A stretch of 64,000 nucleotides of DNA from Neorhizobium sp. (GCA_028283725.1 JAPWKC010000003.1:1038801-1102800), one strand, 5' to 3'. Numbered from the stretch's first letter, positions 46,427 through 56,792 are shown. Translations and numbers: made by a program. Notes: generated from the letters alone by a model not told the origin.

Positions 46427-46900
46427 ATGCTGCTTGAATATTTCCAGATGATCGATCGCGTCGAGATGATCGACGCCGATCGGAAAAATATCAAGGCACG
46501 CTCGGTGGTGCCGGCAAAGAGCCCCGTCTTCGAGGGCCACTTTCCCGGCATGCCGCTCGTTCCGGGCGTGCTTCTGATCGAGACCATGGCGCAGGCATCG
46601 GGTTTCCTGGTGCTGGCCGCCTCGAATTTCGCCGCCATGCCGTTCCTCATGTCCGTGGACGGCGCCAAGATGCGTGCCTTCGTCGAGCCGGAAGCGGTCC
46701 TCGACATCGAGGTGTTTCTGGAGCATGAGGGTTCCGGCTATGCCGTGACGAAGGCGAAGATCACATCGGCCGGCAAGAAGGTCTGCGACGCGCAGCTGAA
46801 GCTGCGCACCATGCCGTTTTCCGAAGTGCCGCTGGCGCCGATCGTGCGCAAGCGTGCCGAAGAGGTCGGCCTCGTCGCCGCCATGCAGGCCAGCGCCTGA
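46427..46900 (+). CDS. fabZXL: 3-hydroxyacyl-ACP dehydratase-like protein FabZXL
   Basis: A 157-residue hot-dog-fold protein next to acpXL (20-base gap). Catalytic His38 in FEGHFPGMPLVPGV and Glu52 in IETMAQ match FabZ. It probably performs the dehydration steps of chain elongation on AcpXL. The start at 46427 begins with MLLEYFQMIDRV as in rhizobial homologues. Confidence 0.93.
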   Translation: MLLEYFQMIDRVEMIDADRKNIKARSVVPAKSPVFEGHFPGMPLVPGVLLIETMAQASGFLVLAASNFAAMPFLMSVDGAKMRAFVEPEAVLDIEVFLEHEGSGYAVTKAKITSAGKKVCDAQLKLRTMPFSEVPLAPIVRKRAEEVGLVAAMQASA

Positions 46901-46972
46901 CGGCTGATCGCCGAGGGCCGAATGCCAAATGCAAGCCGGGGCCTCGTTAAGCCCGGCGCCAAGAGGACAATG

Positions 46973-48172
46973 ATGAAGTCTGCCAATGATGTCGTGATCA
47001 CCGGTATCGGGATCGTCAGCTGCCTTGGTGTCGGCAAGGATGCGCATATCGCCGCCCTGTCCGCATCGGCGGCAGTCGCGCCGGTTGTCGAAACCGAGCG
47101 CTTCAAGCCCTATCCCGTCCATCCGATGCCTGAAATCGACTGGTCGGCGCAGATCGCCAAGCGCGGCGACCAGCGCCAGATGGAGAACTGGCAGCGTCTC
47201 GGCGTGTTTTCGGCAGGCCTTGCGCTTGACGATGCGGGCCTCAAGGACAATGCCGAGGCCTGCGCCTCGATGGACATGATCGTGGCGGCCGGCGGCGGCG
47301 AGCGCGACATCAAGGTCGATTCGCTGATCGTCGATGAGGCGCTCAAGCGCAACGACCGCGACGTGCTTTTGAACGAGAAGCTGACCACCGAACTGCGCCC
47401 GACGCTGTTTCTGGCCCAGCTTTCCAACCTGATGGCCGGCAATATCTCGATCGTCCACAAGGTCACGGGTTCCTCGCGCACCTTCATGGGCGAAGAGGCG
47501 GCCGGCATTTCGGCCATCGAGACCGCCTATCACCGGATCAAGGCCGGGCAATCGACCCACAGCCTCGTCGGCGGCGCATTCGTCGCCGAACGCGCCGATA
47601 TCCTGCTCCTCGTCGAAGGGATCCGTGCCCATGCGACGGGTGACTGGCAGCCGCTCTGGTCGCGGTCGCCGGAAAATGGCGGCGGCATGATCACCGGCAG
47701 TGTCGGCGCCTTTCTGGTGCTCGAACAGCGCCAGTATGCCGAAGCCCGCGGCGCGCATATCTATGCGACGATCGACGGCGTCGAGGGCGATCGCGGTCGC
47801 CGCGACGAGGGTGGGCTCGAAAAACGCCTGACGCGGCTTGCCAAGGATGCGGCACAGCTTTCCGCCAAAGACACCGTGGTGTTTTCCGGTGCGACCGGCA
47901 TGAGCGAGCTTTCGGCGCGCGAGAAGGCGTTCCTCTCGGAAACCTTTGCCGGTGCGCCGGTGCGCGGCTATGGCGGCGTGACGGGCCATGCGCTGGAAGC
48001 GCAGTTCCCGCTCGGGCTTGCGCTTGCGGCGCTGTCGCTCGACGAAAAGGCGAAGGTTCCGGCCTTCGATCCCACACATGAACAGCCGATGACCGCCGCT
48101 GCCAGCCATGCCGTCGTCACGACGGTCGGCTATACGCGCGGCGAAGGCCTCGCCGTTCTTTCGGCAGGCTGA
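46973..48172 (+). CDS. fabF2XL: Beta-ketoacyl-ACP synthase-like protein FabF2XL, active-site Cys missing
   Basis: A 399-residue thiolase-fold protein. Against FabF1XL, the nucleophile Cys of TACASG aligns with Glu175 in MGEEAAGISAIE. The first catalytic His (NAHGTS) aligns with SGATGMS and is lost, while the second (GH, His339) remains. This pattern is like the chain-length factor (KS-beta) of polyketide synthases. It should pair with FabF1XL rather than condense alone. It is 72 bases after fabZXL and 14 before fabF1XL. ATG 46973 is chosen over 46970 for spacing to AGAGGA. Confidence 0.9.
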   Translation: MKSANDVVITGIGIVSCLGVGKDAHIAALSASAAVAPVVETERFKPYPVHPMPEIDWSAQIAKRGDQRQMENWQRLGVFSAGLALDDAGLKDNAEACASMDMIVAAGGGERDIKVDSLIVDEALKRNDRDVLLNEKLTTELRPTLFLAQLSNLMAGNISIVHKVTGSSRTFMGEEAAGISAIETAYHRIKAGQSTHSLVGGAFVAERADILLLVEGIRAHATGDWQPLWSRSPENGGGMITGSVGAFLVLEQRQYAEARGAHIYATIDGVEGDRGRRDEGGLEKRLTRLAKDAAQLSAKDTVVFSGATGMSELSAREKAFLSETFAGAPVRGYGGVTGHALEAQFPLGLALAALSLDEKAKVPAFDPTHEQPMTAAASHAVVTTVGYTRGEGLAVLSAG

Positions 48173-48186
48173 AGGAGTTTTCGATC

Positions 48187-49473
48187 ATGAGCGATACGCG
48201 TTTCAAGGATCATCTCGGCCGGCCGATCGTGGCCGTGACCGGCATGGGCGTCATCACCTCGCTCGGCCAGGGCCTGACGGACAACTGGGCGGCGCTGACC
48301 TCGGGCAAGTCGGGCATCCACAACATTACCCGCTTCCCGACCGACAAGCTTTCGACCCGCATCAGCGGCACCGTCGATTTCATCTCGGTACCCGTCGACA
48401 ATTCGGTCGAGCGCTCCTATGCGTTTGCTCGCGAGACGACGATCGAGGCTCTGGCGAATGCCGGGCTTTCGGGCGATTTCGACGGCCCGCTGTTTCTGGC
48501 GGCCCCGCCGGTCGAGCCGGAATGGAGCGCCCGTTTCGAGCTTGCCGACCGCGCCCCGCCATCGAAGGCGGAAGGCGATGTCTATGACCGTTTCCTCGCG
48601 GCCATGCGCGAACGTCCCGATCCGGCCTTCCTCGAAGCCGTGCAGTTCGGCTCGATCTCCGAGCGGCTCTCCGACACCTTTGGCACACGCGGATTGCCGG
48701 TGACGCTGTCTACCGCCTGCGCGTCTGGCGTCACCGCGATCCAGCTCGGCGTCGAGGCGATCCGTCAGGGCCGCACCGACCGGGCGCTTGTGGTTGCGAC
48801 CGACGGTTCGGTCAGCGCGGAAGCCCTGATCCGCTTCTCGCTTCTGTCGGCGCTTTCGACCCAGAACGATCCGCCGGAAAAGGCATCCAAGCCGTTCAGC
48901 AAGGATCGCGACGGTTTCGTCATCGCCGAGGGTGCAGCGACGCTGGTGCTGGAATCGCTCGAGCAGGCGATTGCCCGCGGTGCCAAGGTGCTCGGCATCA
49001 TGAAGGGTATCGGCGAAAAGGCCGATCACTTCCACCGCACAAGGTCTTCGCCGGATGGCGGCCCGGCGATCGCCACGATCCGTGCAGCGCTGTCCGATGC
49101 CGGCATGGAAGAGGGCGGTATAGGCTATATCAACGCCCATGGCACCTCGACGCCCGAGAACGACAAGATGGAATATGGCTCGATGCTGTCCGTTTTCGGC
49201 GAGAGCCTGAAGGACATCCCGCTGTCGTCCAACAAGTCGATGATCGGCCATACGCTGACGGCGGCCGGTGCCGTGGAAGCGGTCTTCTCGTTCCAGACGA
49301 TGCTGACCGGCACGCTGCCGCCGACAATCAACTACACCAATCCGGACCCGACGATCGTCCTTGATGTCGTGCCGAACGTGAAGCGCGACGGACAGCCGAA
49401 AGCCGTGCTTTCCAACTCCTTCGGCTTCGGCGGGCAAAATGCCAGCCTTGTCATGACGGTGGAACCGGCGTAA
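48187..49473 (+). CDS. fabF1XL: Beta-ketoacyl-ACP synthase FabF1XL
   Basis: A 428-residue condensing enzyme with the full Cys-His-His triad: Cys178 in STACASG, His318 in NAHGTST and His355 in IGHTLTAAGA. It should catalyse the elongation of acyl-AcpXL to C28. It ends with the family motif SNSFGFGGQNASLVM. It directly follows the Cys-less FabF2XL gene, suggesting a heterodimer. A RIME-like repeat separates it from the dehydrogenase gene. Confidence 0.96.
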   Translation: MSDTRFKDHLGRPIVAVTGMGVITSLGQGLTDNWAALTSGKSGIHNITRFPTDKLSTRISGTVDFISVPVDNSVERSYAFARETTIEALANAGLSGDFDGPLFLAAPPVEPEWSARFELADRAPPSKAEGDVYDRFLAAMRERPDPAFLEAVQFGSISERLSDTFGTRGLPVTLSTACASGVTAIQLGVEAIRQGRTDRALVVATDGSVSAEALIRFSLLSALSTQNDPPEKASKPFSKDRDGFVIAEGAATLVLESLEQAIARGAKVLGIMKGIGEKADHFHRTRSSPDGGPAIATIRAALSDAGMEEGGIGYINAHGTSTPENDKMEYGSMLSVFGESLKDIPLSSNKSMIGHTLTAAGAVEAVFSFQTMLTGTLPPTINYTNPDPTIVLDVVPNVKRDGQPKAVLSNSFGFGGQNASLVMTVEPA

Positions 49474-49496
49474 GGGCACGGCCCAAGAAGTGAGAA

Positions 49497-49590
49497 CGTC
49501 ATCCTCGGGCTCGCCCCGAGGATTTCTCGACGTCCAGACATGAAATTGATTGCAGGCAGATGCCCGGGACAAGCCCCGGGCATAACGCGT
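49497..49590. repeat. RIME-like element with two palindromes, inside the lipid A operon
   Basis: Palindrome 1 is ATCCTCGGG/CCCGAGGAT (49501-49523, nine-base perfect stem) and palindrome 2 is TGCCCGGG/CCCGGGCA (49561-49582, eight-base perfect stem), about 40 bases apart. Two palindromes over roughly 100 bases fit the Rhizobium-specific intergenic mosaic element described in rhizobia. Confidence 0.75.
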
Positions 49591-49639
49591 CTTAAAGACG
49601 TCGTCGCCTCAATCATGCATCCGGAAGGAAACGAATACC

Positions 49640-50668
49640 ATGCGCGCGCTGCAACTGATCGAAGACCGCCGGCTTGAGGCCGTGGATATTCCCGAGCCGG
49701 AAGCGCCCGGTCCCGGCGAAGTGACGCTGCGCGTGAAAGCCGTTGCGCTCAACCATATCGACGTCTGGGGCTGGCGCGGTATGGCGTTTGCCAAGCGCAA
49801 GATGCCGCTGACGATCGGTGCGGAAGCGTCCGGCGTTGTCGAGGCGATCGGGCCGGGCGTTTCGAACGTCCTTCCCGGTCAGCTCGTGTCGATCTACGGC
49901 GCGCGGACCTGTGGTCTGTGCAAGCCCTGCCGCGAGAAGCGCGATAATCTGTGCGAACATGTTTCCGGCGTGCACGGCTTCCATCTGGACGGCTTTGCGC
50001 AGGAAAAGGCCAATATCCCGGCCCGCCAGCTGGTTCCGGCACCGCCCGGCGTCGATGCGATCGGTGCAGCACTTGCCCCCGTCACCTTCGGCACCGTCGA
50101 GCATATGCTTTTCGATAACGCAAAGCTGCAGCCGGGCGAAACCATTCTCGTCCATGCCGGTGGTTCCGGCATCGGTACGGCGGCGATCCAGCTTGCCAAG
50201 AAGATGGGCTGCACCGTCATCACCACCGTCGGTTCCGACGACAAGATCGAGCGGGCGAAGGCGCTCGGCGCCGATCACGTCATCAATTACCGCACCGACC
50301 GTTTCGAAGGCGTGGTGCGCAAACTGACCAAGAAGAAGGGCGTCGACGTGGTCTTCGAACATGTCGGCAAGGATACCTGGGCCGGCTCCATGCTCTGCAT
50401 GAAGCGCGGCGGCCGTCTCGTCACCTGCGGCTCGACGTCGGGTGTTTCGACCGACATGAACCTGATGATGCTTTTCCAGCAGCAGCTGAAGCTGCTCGGC
50501 TCCTTCGGGTGCCGGATGGAGAACATGGCCGACGCCATGCAGAAGATGGCACAGGGGATCGTTCATCCCGTCATCGACACGGAAGTCACATTCGAGGATA
50601 TCGGCCGGGCTCTGGAGCGGATGGAAAGCCGCCAGATCTTCGGCAAGATCATCCTCAACATGGGCTGA
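49640..50668 (+). CDS. adh2XL: Zinc-type alcohol dehydrogenase/quinone reductase-like enzyme of the VLCFA operon
   Basis: A 342-residue MDR-superfamily enzyme. A GroES-like domain holds a structural zinc site (CGLCKPCREKRDNLC), and the Rossmann motif HAGGSGIGTAAIQLAK binds NAD(P)H. The position between fabF1XL and lpxXL matches the gene called fabXL or adh2XL in Rhizobium leguminosarum, thought to act in a reduction step of the C28 chain. Ribosome site AAGGAA before ATG 49640. Confidence 0.9.
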   Translation: MRALQLIEDRRLEAVDIPEPEAPGPGEVTLRVKAVALNHIDVWGWRGMAFAKRKMPLTIGAEASGVVEAIGPGVSNVLPGQLVSIYGARTCGLCKPCREKRDNLCEHVSGVHGFHLDGFAQEKANIPARQLVPAPPGVDAIGAALAPVTFGTVEHMLFDNAKLQPGETILVHAGGSGIGTAAIQLAKKMGCTVITTVGSDDKIERAKALGADHVINYRTDRFEGVVRKLTKKKGVDVVFEHVGKDTWAGSMLCMKRGGRLVTCGSTSGVSTDMNLMMLFQQQLKLLGSFGCRMENMADAMQKMAQGIVHPVIDTEVTFEDIGRALERMESRQIFGKIILNMG

Positions 50669-50675
50669 TGATCCG

Positions 50676-51617
50676 GTGAAGATGTTCATCACCCGGCTGG
50701 TGCTCTCAGCCATGCATTTTCGCCAGTGGCTGGTGGCGCAGGCGGTTTTCGGCTTCCTCAGCCTGTTGAAAGTGCTGCCGGCGGATCCTGCGATCCGCTG
50801 GGCGGATGCGCTTGCCCGCAAGGTCGGCCCGAAACTGTGGCGGCACAGGCTGATGCTGACCAATCTGCGCAACGCCTTTCCGGACAAGAGCGAATCGGAA
50901 TTGCAGACGATCGCCATCGCCAGCTGGGGCCATATGGGCCGCATGGCGGCGGAATATGTCTTTCTCGACCGGTTGTTCGACTTCGACCCGGAGCAGACGA
51001 AACCGGGGCGCGTCGAGGTTTCGGGCATTCCGCTCTTCGTCGATCTGCGCGACAATCCGCGGCCGTTCATCGTGTTTACCGCGCATACGGGCAATTTCGA
51101 GCTTCTGCCGGTCGCCGGCAAGGCGTTCGGGCTGGAAGTGATGGTTCTCTTCCGGCCGCCGAACAATCCTTATATCGCCGACAAGGTGTTTTCCTTTCGT
51201 GCGGCACGCATGGGAAGTCTTGTACCGTCGCATGCCGGATCATCCTTCGCGCTGGCGCGGCGGCTCGAAGCCGGCGGCGGCGTGGGCGTGCTGGTCGACC
51301 AGAAATTCCGCAAGGGGCTGGAGACGCAGTTCTTCGGCCGGCCGGTCAAGACCAACCCGCTGCTTGCCAAGCTCGTCCGCCAGTTCGATGCGGAAGTCTA
51401 TCCGGCGCGCTGCATCCGTCTTCCAGATAACCGTTTCCGGCTGGAGATCGAGCCGCGGATCACGCTTCCGCGCGACGCGCGGGGCAATATCGACGTGCAG
51501 GGCACATCGCAGCTCTTGAACGACAAGGTGGAGAGCTGGGTGCGCGAATATCCCGAGCAATGGCTGTGGTATCACGACCGCTGGCATATCAAGAAATCGG
51601 TGAAGGACGCGGGCTGA
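50676..51617 (+). CDS. lpxXL: Lipid A 27-hydroxyoctacosanoyl transferase LpxXL
   Basis: A 313-residue inner-membrane acyltransferase of the LpxL/HtrB family. It has an N-terminal hydrophobic anchor and catalytic motif HTGNFE (His137, Glu142), followed by VLVDQKFRKGLETQFFG. It attaches the C28 hydroxy acid from AcpXL to the 2' acyl chain of lipid A, giving the long, membrane-spanning lipid typical of rhizobia. GTG start seven bases after the previous stop; ATG 50682 is an alternative. Confidence 0.95.
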   Translation: MKMFITRLVLSAMHFRQWLVAQAVFGFLSLLKVLPADPAIRWADALARKVGPKLWRHRLMLTNLRNAFPDKSESELQTIAIASWGHMGRMAAEYVFLDRLFDFDPEQTKPGRVEVSGIPLFVDLRDNPRPFIVFTAHTGNFELLPVAGKAFGLEVMVLFRPPNNPYIADKVFSFRAARMGSLVPSHAGSSFALARRLEAGGGVGVLVDQKFRKGLETQFFGRPVKTNPLLAKLVRQFDAEVYPARCIRLPDNRFRLEIEPRITLPRDARGNIDVQGTSQLLNDKVESWVREYPEQWLWYHDRWHIKKSVKDAG

Positions 51618-51811
51618 GGTCAAACCTTCATGCGCCACCGCTAAATCTTGGGATTGCGTAGTCTTCCGCTCGGGATTACCCGTACGTTAAGTGACCCGCC
51701 ATAATTAGGGGACGACATCCCCCCGTTGGTCGGCTAAACGCGTTGGACGGCGTCGAAAACAATAAAAAGAACAACATGGACGGTTGCCGGCTGGTGTAAG
51801 AGGACACTTTC

Positions 51812-52531
51812 GTGGAAGCGTTGATCGATCTTTTCTGGTCCAAATACGACGAATTGCAGCAGGCAATCGAGCGCGAAGACGAGACGATGACGGCTGCCCT
51901 CGACCGCGAGCTCGATCCGCTGATGCTGGCGATCCTGGGCACTGCGGCCGGCGATGCGGCAAGCATCCAGCTGCAGTTCCGCTTCGCGCTCGATCTCCTC
52001 AACGAGGAGGCCGACGATCGCAGCTGCGTGCGGCGCAACGCCCATCTTCTGCAGACGCTTGTCGAGCGCTATCTCGGCCCGGCCGTCGCCAAGGCCGTGC
52101 CCGATGCGGCAGTCGATGCCGATGAGGCCGAAGACACGTCGCTGATCGACGCGGCAATCGCGAACGGGCTTCTGGACGATGCGCTGCTCAACCGGCTTTC
52201 GGATCGCATCCTCGTTGTCGCGCCCGGCTACAGGATCCTCTATTCCAACGATACGAATGCGCGGCGGCTGGATATCGCACGCGAGGAGCTGATCGGCCGG
52301 CATCTGGGCGAATTCGTCGGCCTGCACCGGTTCCGCAACGAATACGCGCCCAATCTCGACCGCTGTTTTGCGGGCGAGAACACGTCGGTGACCTATGCGG
52401 ACGAGGTCGATGGCGAGACGGTGGTGATGCGCTGCCGGATGTCTCCCTTCACCCGGTCCTCGACGCTGATCGGCGCGCTCGTCGTCATCCGCGAAACCGC
52501 CGATCGCCGCCGCCGCCGTTCGGCGGCGTGA
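51812..52531 (+). CDS. PAS-domain protein
   Basis: A 239-residue soluble protein. Residues about 1-110 are acidic and helical, and the C-terminal half (from about 125) is a PAS domain: LLNRLSDRILVVAPGYRILY, REELIGRHLGEFVG, then VMRCRMSPFTRSSTLIGALVV, the usual S-box end. It has no kinase, cyclase or HTH output, so it may be a sensor partner. GTG start with AGAGGA upstream. The function is unknown. Confidence 0.8.
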   Translation: MEALIDLFWSKYDELQQAIEREDETMTAALDRELDPLMLAILGTAAGDAASIQLQFRFALDLLNEEADDRSCVRRNAHLLQTLVERYLGPAVAKAVPDAAVDADEAEDTSLIDAAIANGLLDDALLNRLSDRILVVAPGYRILYSNDTNARRLDIAREELIGRHLGEFVGLHRFRNEYAPNLDRCFAGENTSVTYADEVDGETVVMRCRMSPFTRSSTLIGALVVIRETADRRRRRSAA

Positions 52532-52554
52532 CCGCGCGGCTCGGCTGTGGCATC

Positions 52555-52974
52555 TCAGGGGCCGAAGGGACGGATAGCGATCGGCGTCGGCGTCCTGATG
52601 CGGCGGTCGTTGGTCAAAAACTCCGCGCAGCCCGAGGCTTCCGCCGTCGCCACGTGAATGGCATCGACGAGCTTCAGATTGAGTTCTGCACCGAGAACTG
52701 CGGCGCGCTTGATGAGCGATAGTGTGACCGGGACGAGGGTAATGACCTGTGCGTTCTCGAGCATCTGCGTATACGTCGCAGCACTTTCCATGTTGGTCAT
52801 CTGCAAGGCGCCGCGAAGACATTCGCCAAGCGTTATTTCGCTTGAGACAAGCGACCCGACCTGCTGGATTGTGGCGAGTTCATCTTTGGCCCGTTGCCTG
52901 AATGATGGGGTGCCATCGATCAGATAGATGAAGATGTTTGTATCGACATAGACCGCAGGGAGCGGCGCGGTCAT
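52555..52974 (-). CDS. PIN-domain (VapC-like) toxin
   Basis: A 139-residue ribonuclease-type PIN domain with the acidic site: Asp11 in VYVDTNIFIYLID, Glu46/Glu51 in SSEITLGE, Asp104 in KLVDAIHVATA and Asp123 in LTNDRR. Its ATG overlaps the antitoxin stop (ATGA), so the pair is translationally coupled. VapC toxins cleave tRNA or rRNA. It lies downstream of its antitoxin gene and is read on the minus strand. Confidence 0.9.
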   Translation of the reverse strand: MTAPLPAVYVDTNIFIYLIDGTPSFRQRAKDELATIQQVGSLVSSEITLGECLRGALQMTNMESAATYTQMLENAQVITLVPVTLSLIKRAAVLGAELNLKLVDAIHVATAEASGCAEFLTNDRRIRTPTPIAIRPFGP

Positions 52975-53240
52975 TCGTCACCGCGAAAATCGCGGACACC
53001 ATCCAGCACTTCCTGCTCAGACAAGTTCGATGAATATTTCGCCGCTCTGTGCGAGATCTCGTCCAAGAACTTCAACCTGGCGTCAACACTTGCATCAGTG
53101 GCACCGGGGCCGCCCGCCAGATGATTGTCCAGTGTCGCGACTACGACAGACTGCCGGGAGGCGTGTATTTCTTCCGACACCCGGTCGATCCGCGACAGGA
53201 GTTCGTCGTTCACTTCGATTTCCAGCTTGTGCAGGCCCAT
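52971..53240 (-). CDS. Antitoxin partner of the PIN-domain toxin
   Basis: An 89-residue protein. The N-terminal part (LHKLEIEVNDELLSRIDRVS) has the feel of a ribbon-helix-helix DNA-binding domain, and the acidic tail ending DGVRDFRGDE should bind the toxin. The ATG at 53240 is chosen; it precedes the toxin with a four-base overlap. Such antitoxins repress their own operon. Confidence 0.75.
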   Translation of the reverse strand: MGLHKLEIEVNDELLSRIDRVSEEIHASRQSVVVATLDNHLAGGPGATDASVDARLKFLDEISHRAAKYSSNLSEQEVLDGVRDFRGDE

Positions 53241-53325
53241 AGGCGCTCTCCACGGTCGAGCCACAAGGATAACCGAAACCGGGATTGCCGCAAAGCTGGC
53301 CTTCCTCGCGAAATTTCGGGGTGGC

Positions 53326-53730
53326 TCAGCGGCGTTCCAGAAGTGCCTTCAGGGTCTCCAGATCCTTCGTCACATGGGCGGCGTCTGTTTCGAAGGCGGC
53401 GTCGGCCGTATCGGGCAGGCGCAGGAGCGTGAACATCACCTCGGCGCCATCGCCGTTTTTCACGACCCGCAGCGCATTGTCGACCGTCACGCCGTTTTCC
53501 AGTGTCACCTTATGGTCGATGACGCCATAATCATTGGGCGCGGCAAAACGGATGCGGATCGTGCCGATCGGGCCACCGTCGCCCAGCCAGTCATCGCCGT
53601 CACGCGTCAGCCCGGCGGCAAGGCCCGACGCCCAGTGCGGCATGTTTTCCGGCCTGTGGGCATAATCGTAGACGGCGTGCCAATCCCGGTTTATCGTCAG
53701 GTGGATGATGCGGGCCGGGTATGTGGTCAT
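53326..53730 (-). CDS. SRPBCC (START-like) family protein
   Basis: A 134-residue protein of the polyketide cyclase/START-like fold: it begins TTYPARIIHLTINRDWHAVY, and the middle pattern is GGPIGTIRIRFAAPNDYGV. Members bind hydrophobic ligands in a helix-grip cavity; the ligand here is unknown. ATG 53730 with AAGGAGG upstream. It stands alone and is divergent from gnd. Confidence 0.8.
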   Translation of the reverse strand: MTTYPARIIHLTINRDWHAVYDYAHRPENMPHWASGLAAGLTRDGDDWLGDGGPIGTIRIRFAAPNDYGVIDHKVTLENGVTVDNALRVVKNGDGAEVMFTLLRLPDTADAAFETDAAHVTKDLETLKALLERR

Positions 53731-53963
53731 CTCAGGCCTCCTTGGCAGCGACAGGACAAGATTACGCCAAGATAGGCGTCCGTCCGGCCGTGGCCATAGC
53801 CGCATACGGCTTTTGAACGAAATCTGCTTTGGTGCTGCGGCCGGCCTTGATGCAGCGGTCGGATTGGCCGCAGTCGTATTGCGCGCTTTTCCATCCCTCG
53901 TGGCTTGCCGTTTCGCTTGGCCAGTGCCAAATAACCAGCGAAATCAAACTGGAGACATATCCC

Positions 53964-55397
53964 GTGGAACAGGCAGAAATCGGCCTTATCGGTCTCGGCG
54001 TGATGGGCGCCAACCTTGCTCTCAACATTGCGGAGAAGGGCAACAAGATCGCTGTCTTCAACCGCACGACAGAGGTGACGAGGAAATTCTACGCCGAGGC
54101 AGGCGATCTGCAGGGCCAGATCATTCCCTGCGAGACGATGGAAGACTTCATCGCCGCCATCCGCCCGCCGCGGCCGATCATCATCATGATCAAGGCCGGC
54201 GAGCCGGTCGACCAGCAGATGGAACAGCTGAAGCCGTATCTGTCTGCCGGCGACATCATGATCGATGCCGGCAACGCCAATTTCCGCGATACGATGCGCC
54301 GCTTCGAAAGCCTTGAAGACAGCGACCTCACCTTCATCGGCATGGGCGTGTCGGGCGGTGAGGAAGGTGCGCGCCACGGACCCTCGATCATGGTCGGCGG
54401 GACGGAAGAGAGCTGGAAGCGCGTCGAGAAGGTCCTGACCTCGATCTCCGCCAAGTTCCATGACGAGCCCTGCGTCGCATGGCTCGGCGAAAACGGCGCC
54501 GGCCATTTCGTCAAGACCATCCATAACGGCATCGAATACGCCGATATGCAGATGATCGCCGAAATCTACGGCATCCTGCGTGACGGCCTCGGCATGGATG
54601 CCGGCGCGATCAGCGACGTGTTCGGCAAGTGGAATACCGGCCGCCTCAACTCCTACCTGATCGAAATTTCCGAGAAGGTGCTGAAGGCCAAGGATCCGAT
54701 CTCGGGCAAGCCGATGGTCGACATGATCGTCGATGCCGCCGGTCAGAAGGGCACCGGCAAGTGGTCCGTCATCGAGGCGCAGAACATGGGCGTCGCCGCG
54801 ACCGCGATCGAGGCCGCCGTTGCCGGCCGCATCCTGTCTTCGCAGAAGAAGGAACGCGAATCGGCCGAGAAGATTTTCGGCCTGCCGGAGGGCGTTCCCG
54901 CACCGAAGGACGGCATGTCCTTCCTCGCCGATCTCGAAAACGCGCTGCTCGCCGCCAAGATCGGCGCCTATGCGCAGGGTTTTGCCGTCATGGCGGCTGC
55001 GTCGAAGGAGTATGACTGGAACCTGCCGATGCCGACGATTGCCAAAATCTGGCGCGACGGCTGCATCATCCGCTCGCAGTTCCTCGACGAAATCACCTCT
55101 GCCTTCAGCAAGGACCCGGATGCGGCGAACCTGATCGTCACCCCGGCCTTTGCCAAGATGGTCAAGGAAACGGACGGGGCGCTGCGCCGCGTCGTCGCTT
55201 ATGCGGTGATGGCAGGCCTGCCGGTTCCGGCGCTTTCTTCGGCGCTCTCCTATTTCGACGCCTATCGCCGCTCGCGCGGCACCGCCAATCTCATCCAGGC
55301 GCAGCGCGACTTCTTCGGCGCACACGGTTTCGACCGCGTCGACGGTGCCGACAAGCATCACGGCCCGTGGGGCAGCGGCCTCGCCGACTTCAAGTAA
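53964..55397 (+). CDS. gnd: 6-phosphogluconate dehydrogenase, decarboxylating
   Basis: A 477-residue enzyme of the oxidative pentose-phosphate pathway. It has an NADP-binding Rossmann motif IGLIGLGVMGANLALNIAEK, then MGVSGGEEGARHGPSIMVGG and the catalytic Lys-His-Asn region (GHFVKTIHNGIEYADMQM). The C-terminal domain is complete, ending KHHGPWGSGLADFK. It starts with GTG at 53964 with GGAG upstream. Length is that of the long-chain dimeric form. A terminator follows. Confidence 0.98.
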   Translation: MEQAEIGLIGLGVMGANLALNIAEKGNKIAVFNRTTEVTRKFYAEAGDLQGQIIPCETMEDFIAAIRPPRPIIIMIKAGEPVDQQMEQLKPYLSAGDIMIDAGNANFRDTMRRFESLEDSDLTFIGMGVSGGEEGARHGPSIMVGGTEESWKRVEKVLTSISAKFHDEPCVAWLGENGAGHFVKTIHNGIEYADMQMIAEIYGILRDGLGMDAGAISDVFGKWNTGRLNSYLIEISEKVLKAKDPISGKPMVDMIVDAAGQKGTGKWSVIEAQNMGVAATAIEAAVAGRILSSQKKERESAEKIFGLPEGVPAPKDGMSFLADLENALLAAKIGAYAQGFAVMAAASKEYDWNLPMPTIAKIWRDGCIIRSQFLDEITSAFSKDPDAANLIVTPAFAKMVKETDGALRRVVAYAVMAGLPVPALSSALSYFDAYRRSRGTANLIQAQRDFFGAHGFDRVDGADKHHGPWGSGLADFK

Positions 55398-55422
55398 GAT
55401 CGGCCCGGCACACTCATCGAAG

Positions 55423-55449
55423 AGGGCTCGCCTTGCGGCGGGCCCTTTT
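55423..55449 (+). terminator. Rho-independent terminator after gnd
   Basis: Stem GGGCTCGCC/GGCGGGCCC (one G-T pair) around TTGC, followed by TTTT. Confidence 0.88.
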
Positions 55450-55537
55450 CCGTCCAGCCAGAGCGTGATGGGGGGTGGACCGGGAAAGTCGATCGGCTAT
55501 GAATGGTGCCATCATTCATCGAGGGAGGAGACCGATC

Positions 55538-56590
<1,053 letters not shown>

Positions 56591-56792
56591 GGCGCATTCG
56601 CTTCTTGCCAGCACCTCCGGCTGTTTCAGACAGCAGCCGAAGGTGCTGGAATACCCCTCCGGAGAATTTGATCCAGCGCAAATCCTTACCGGAAGTCACG
56701 GATTTCATTAAGAAAATGTAACGTTGTGGTTCATCTTCGGTTCATTGTCTGCGCCATAGTCTTCAAGCGTGGATAACCCGAGGAGACACCTT

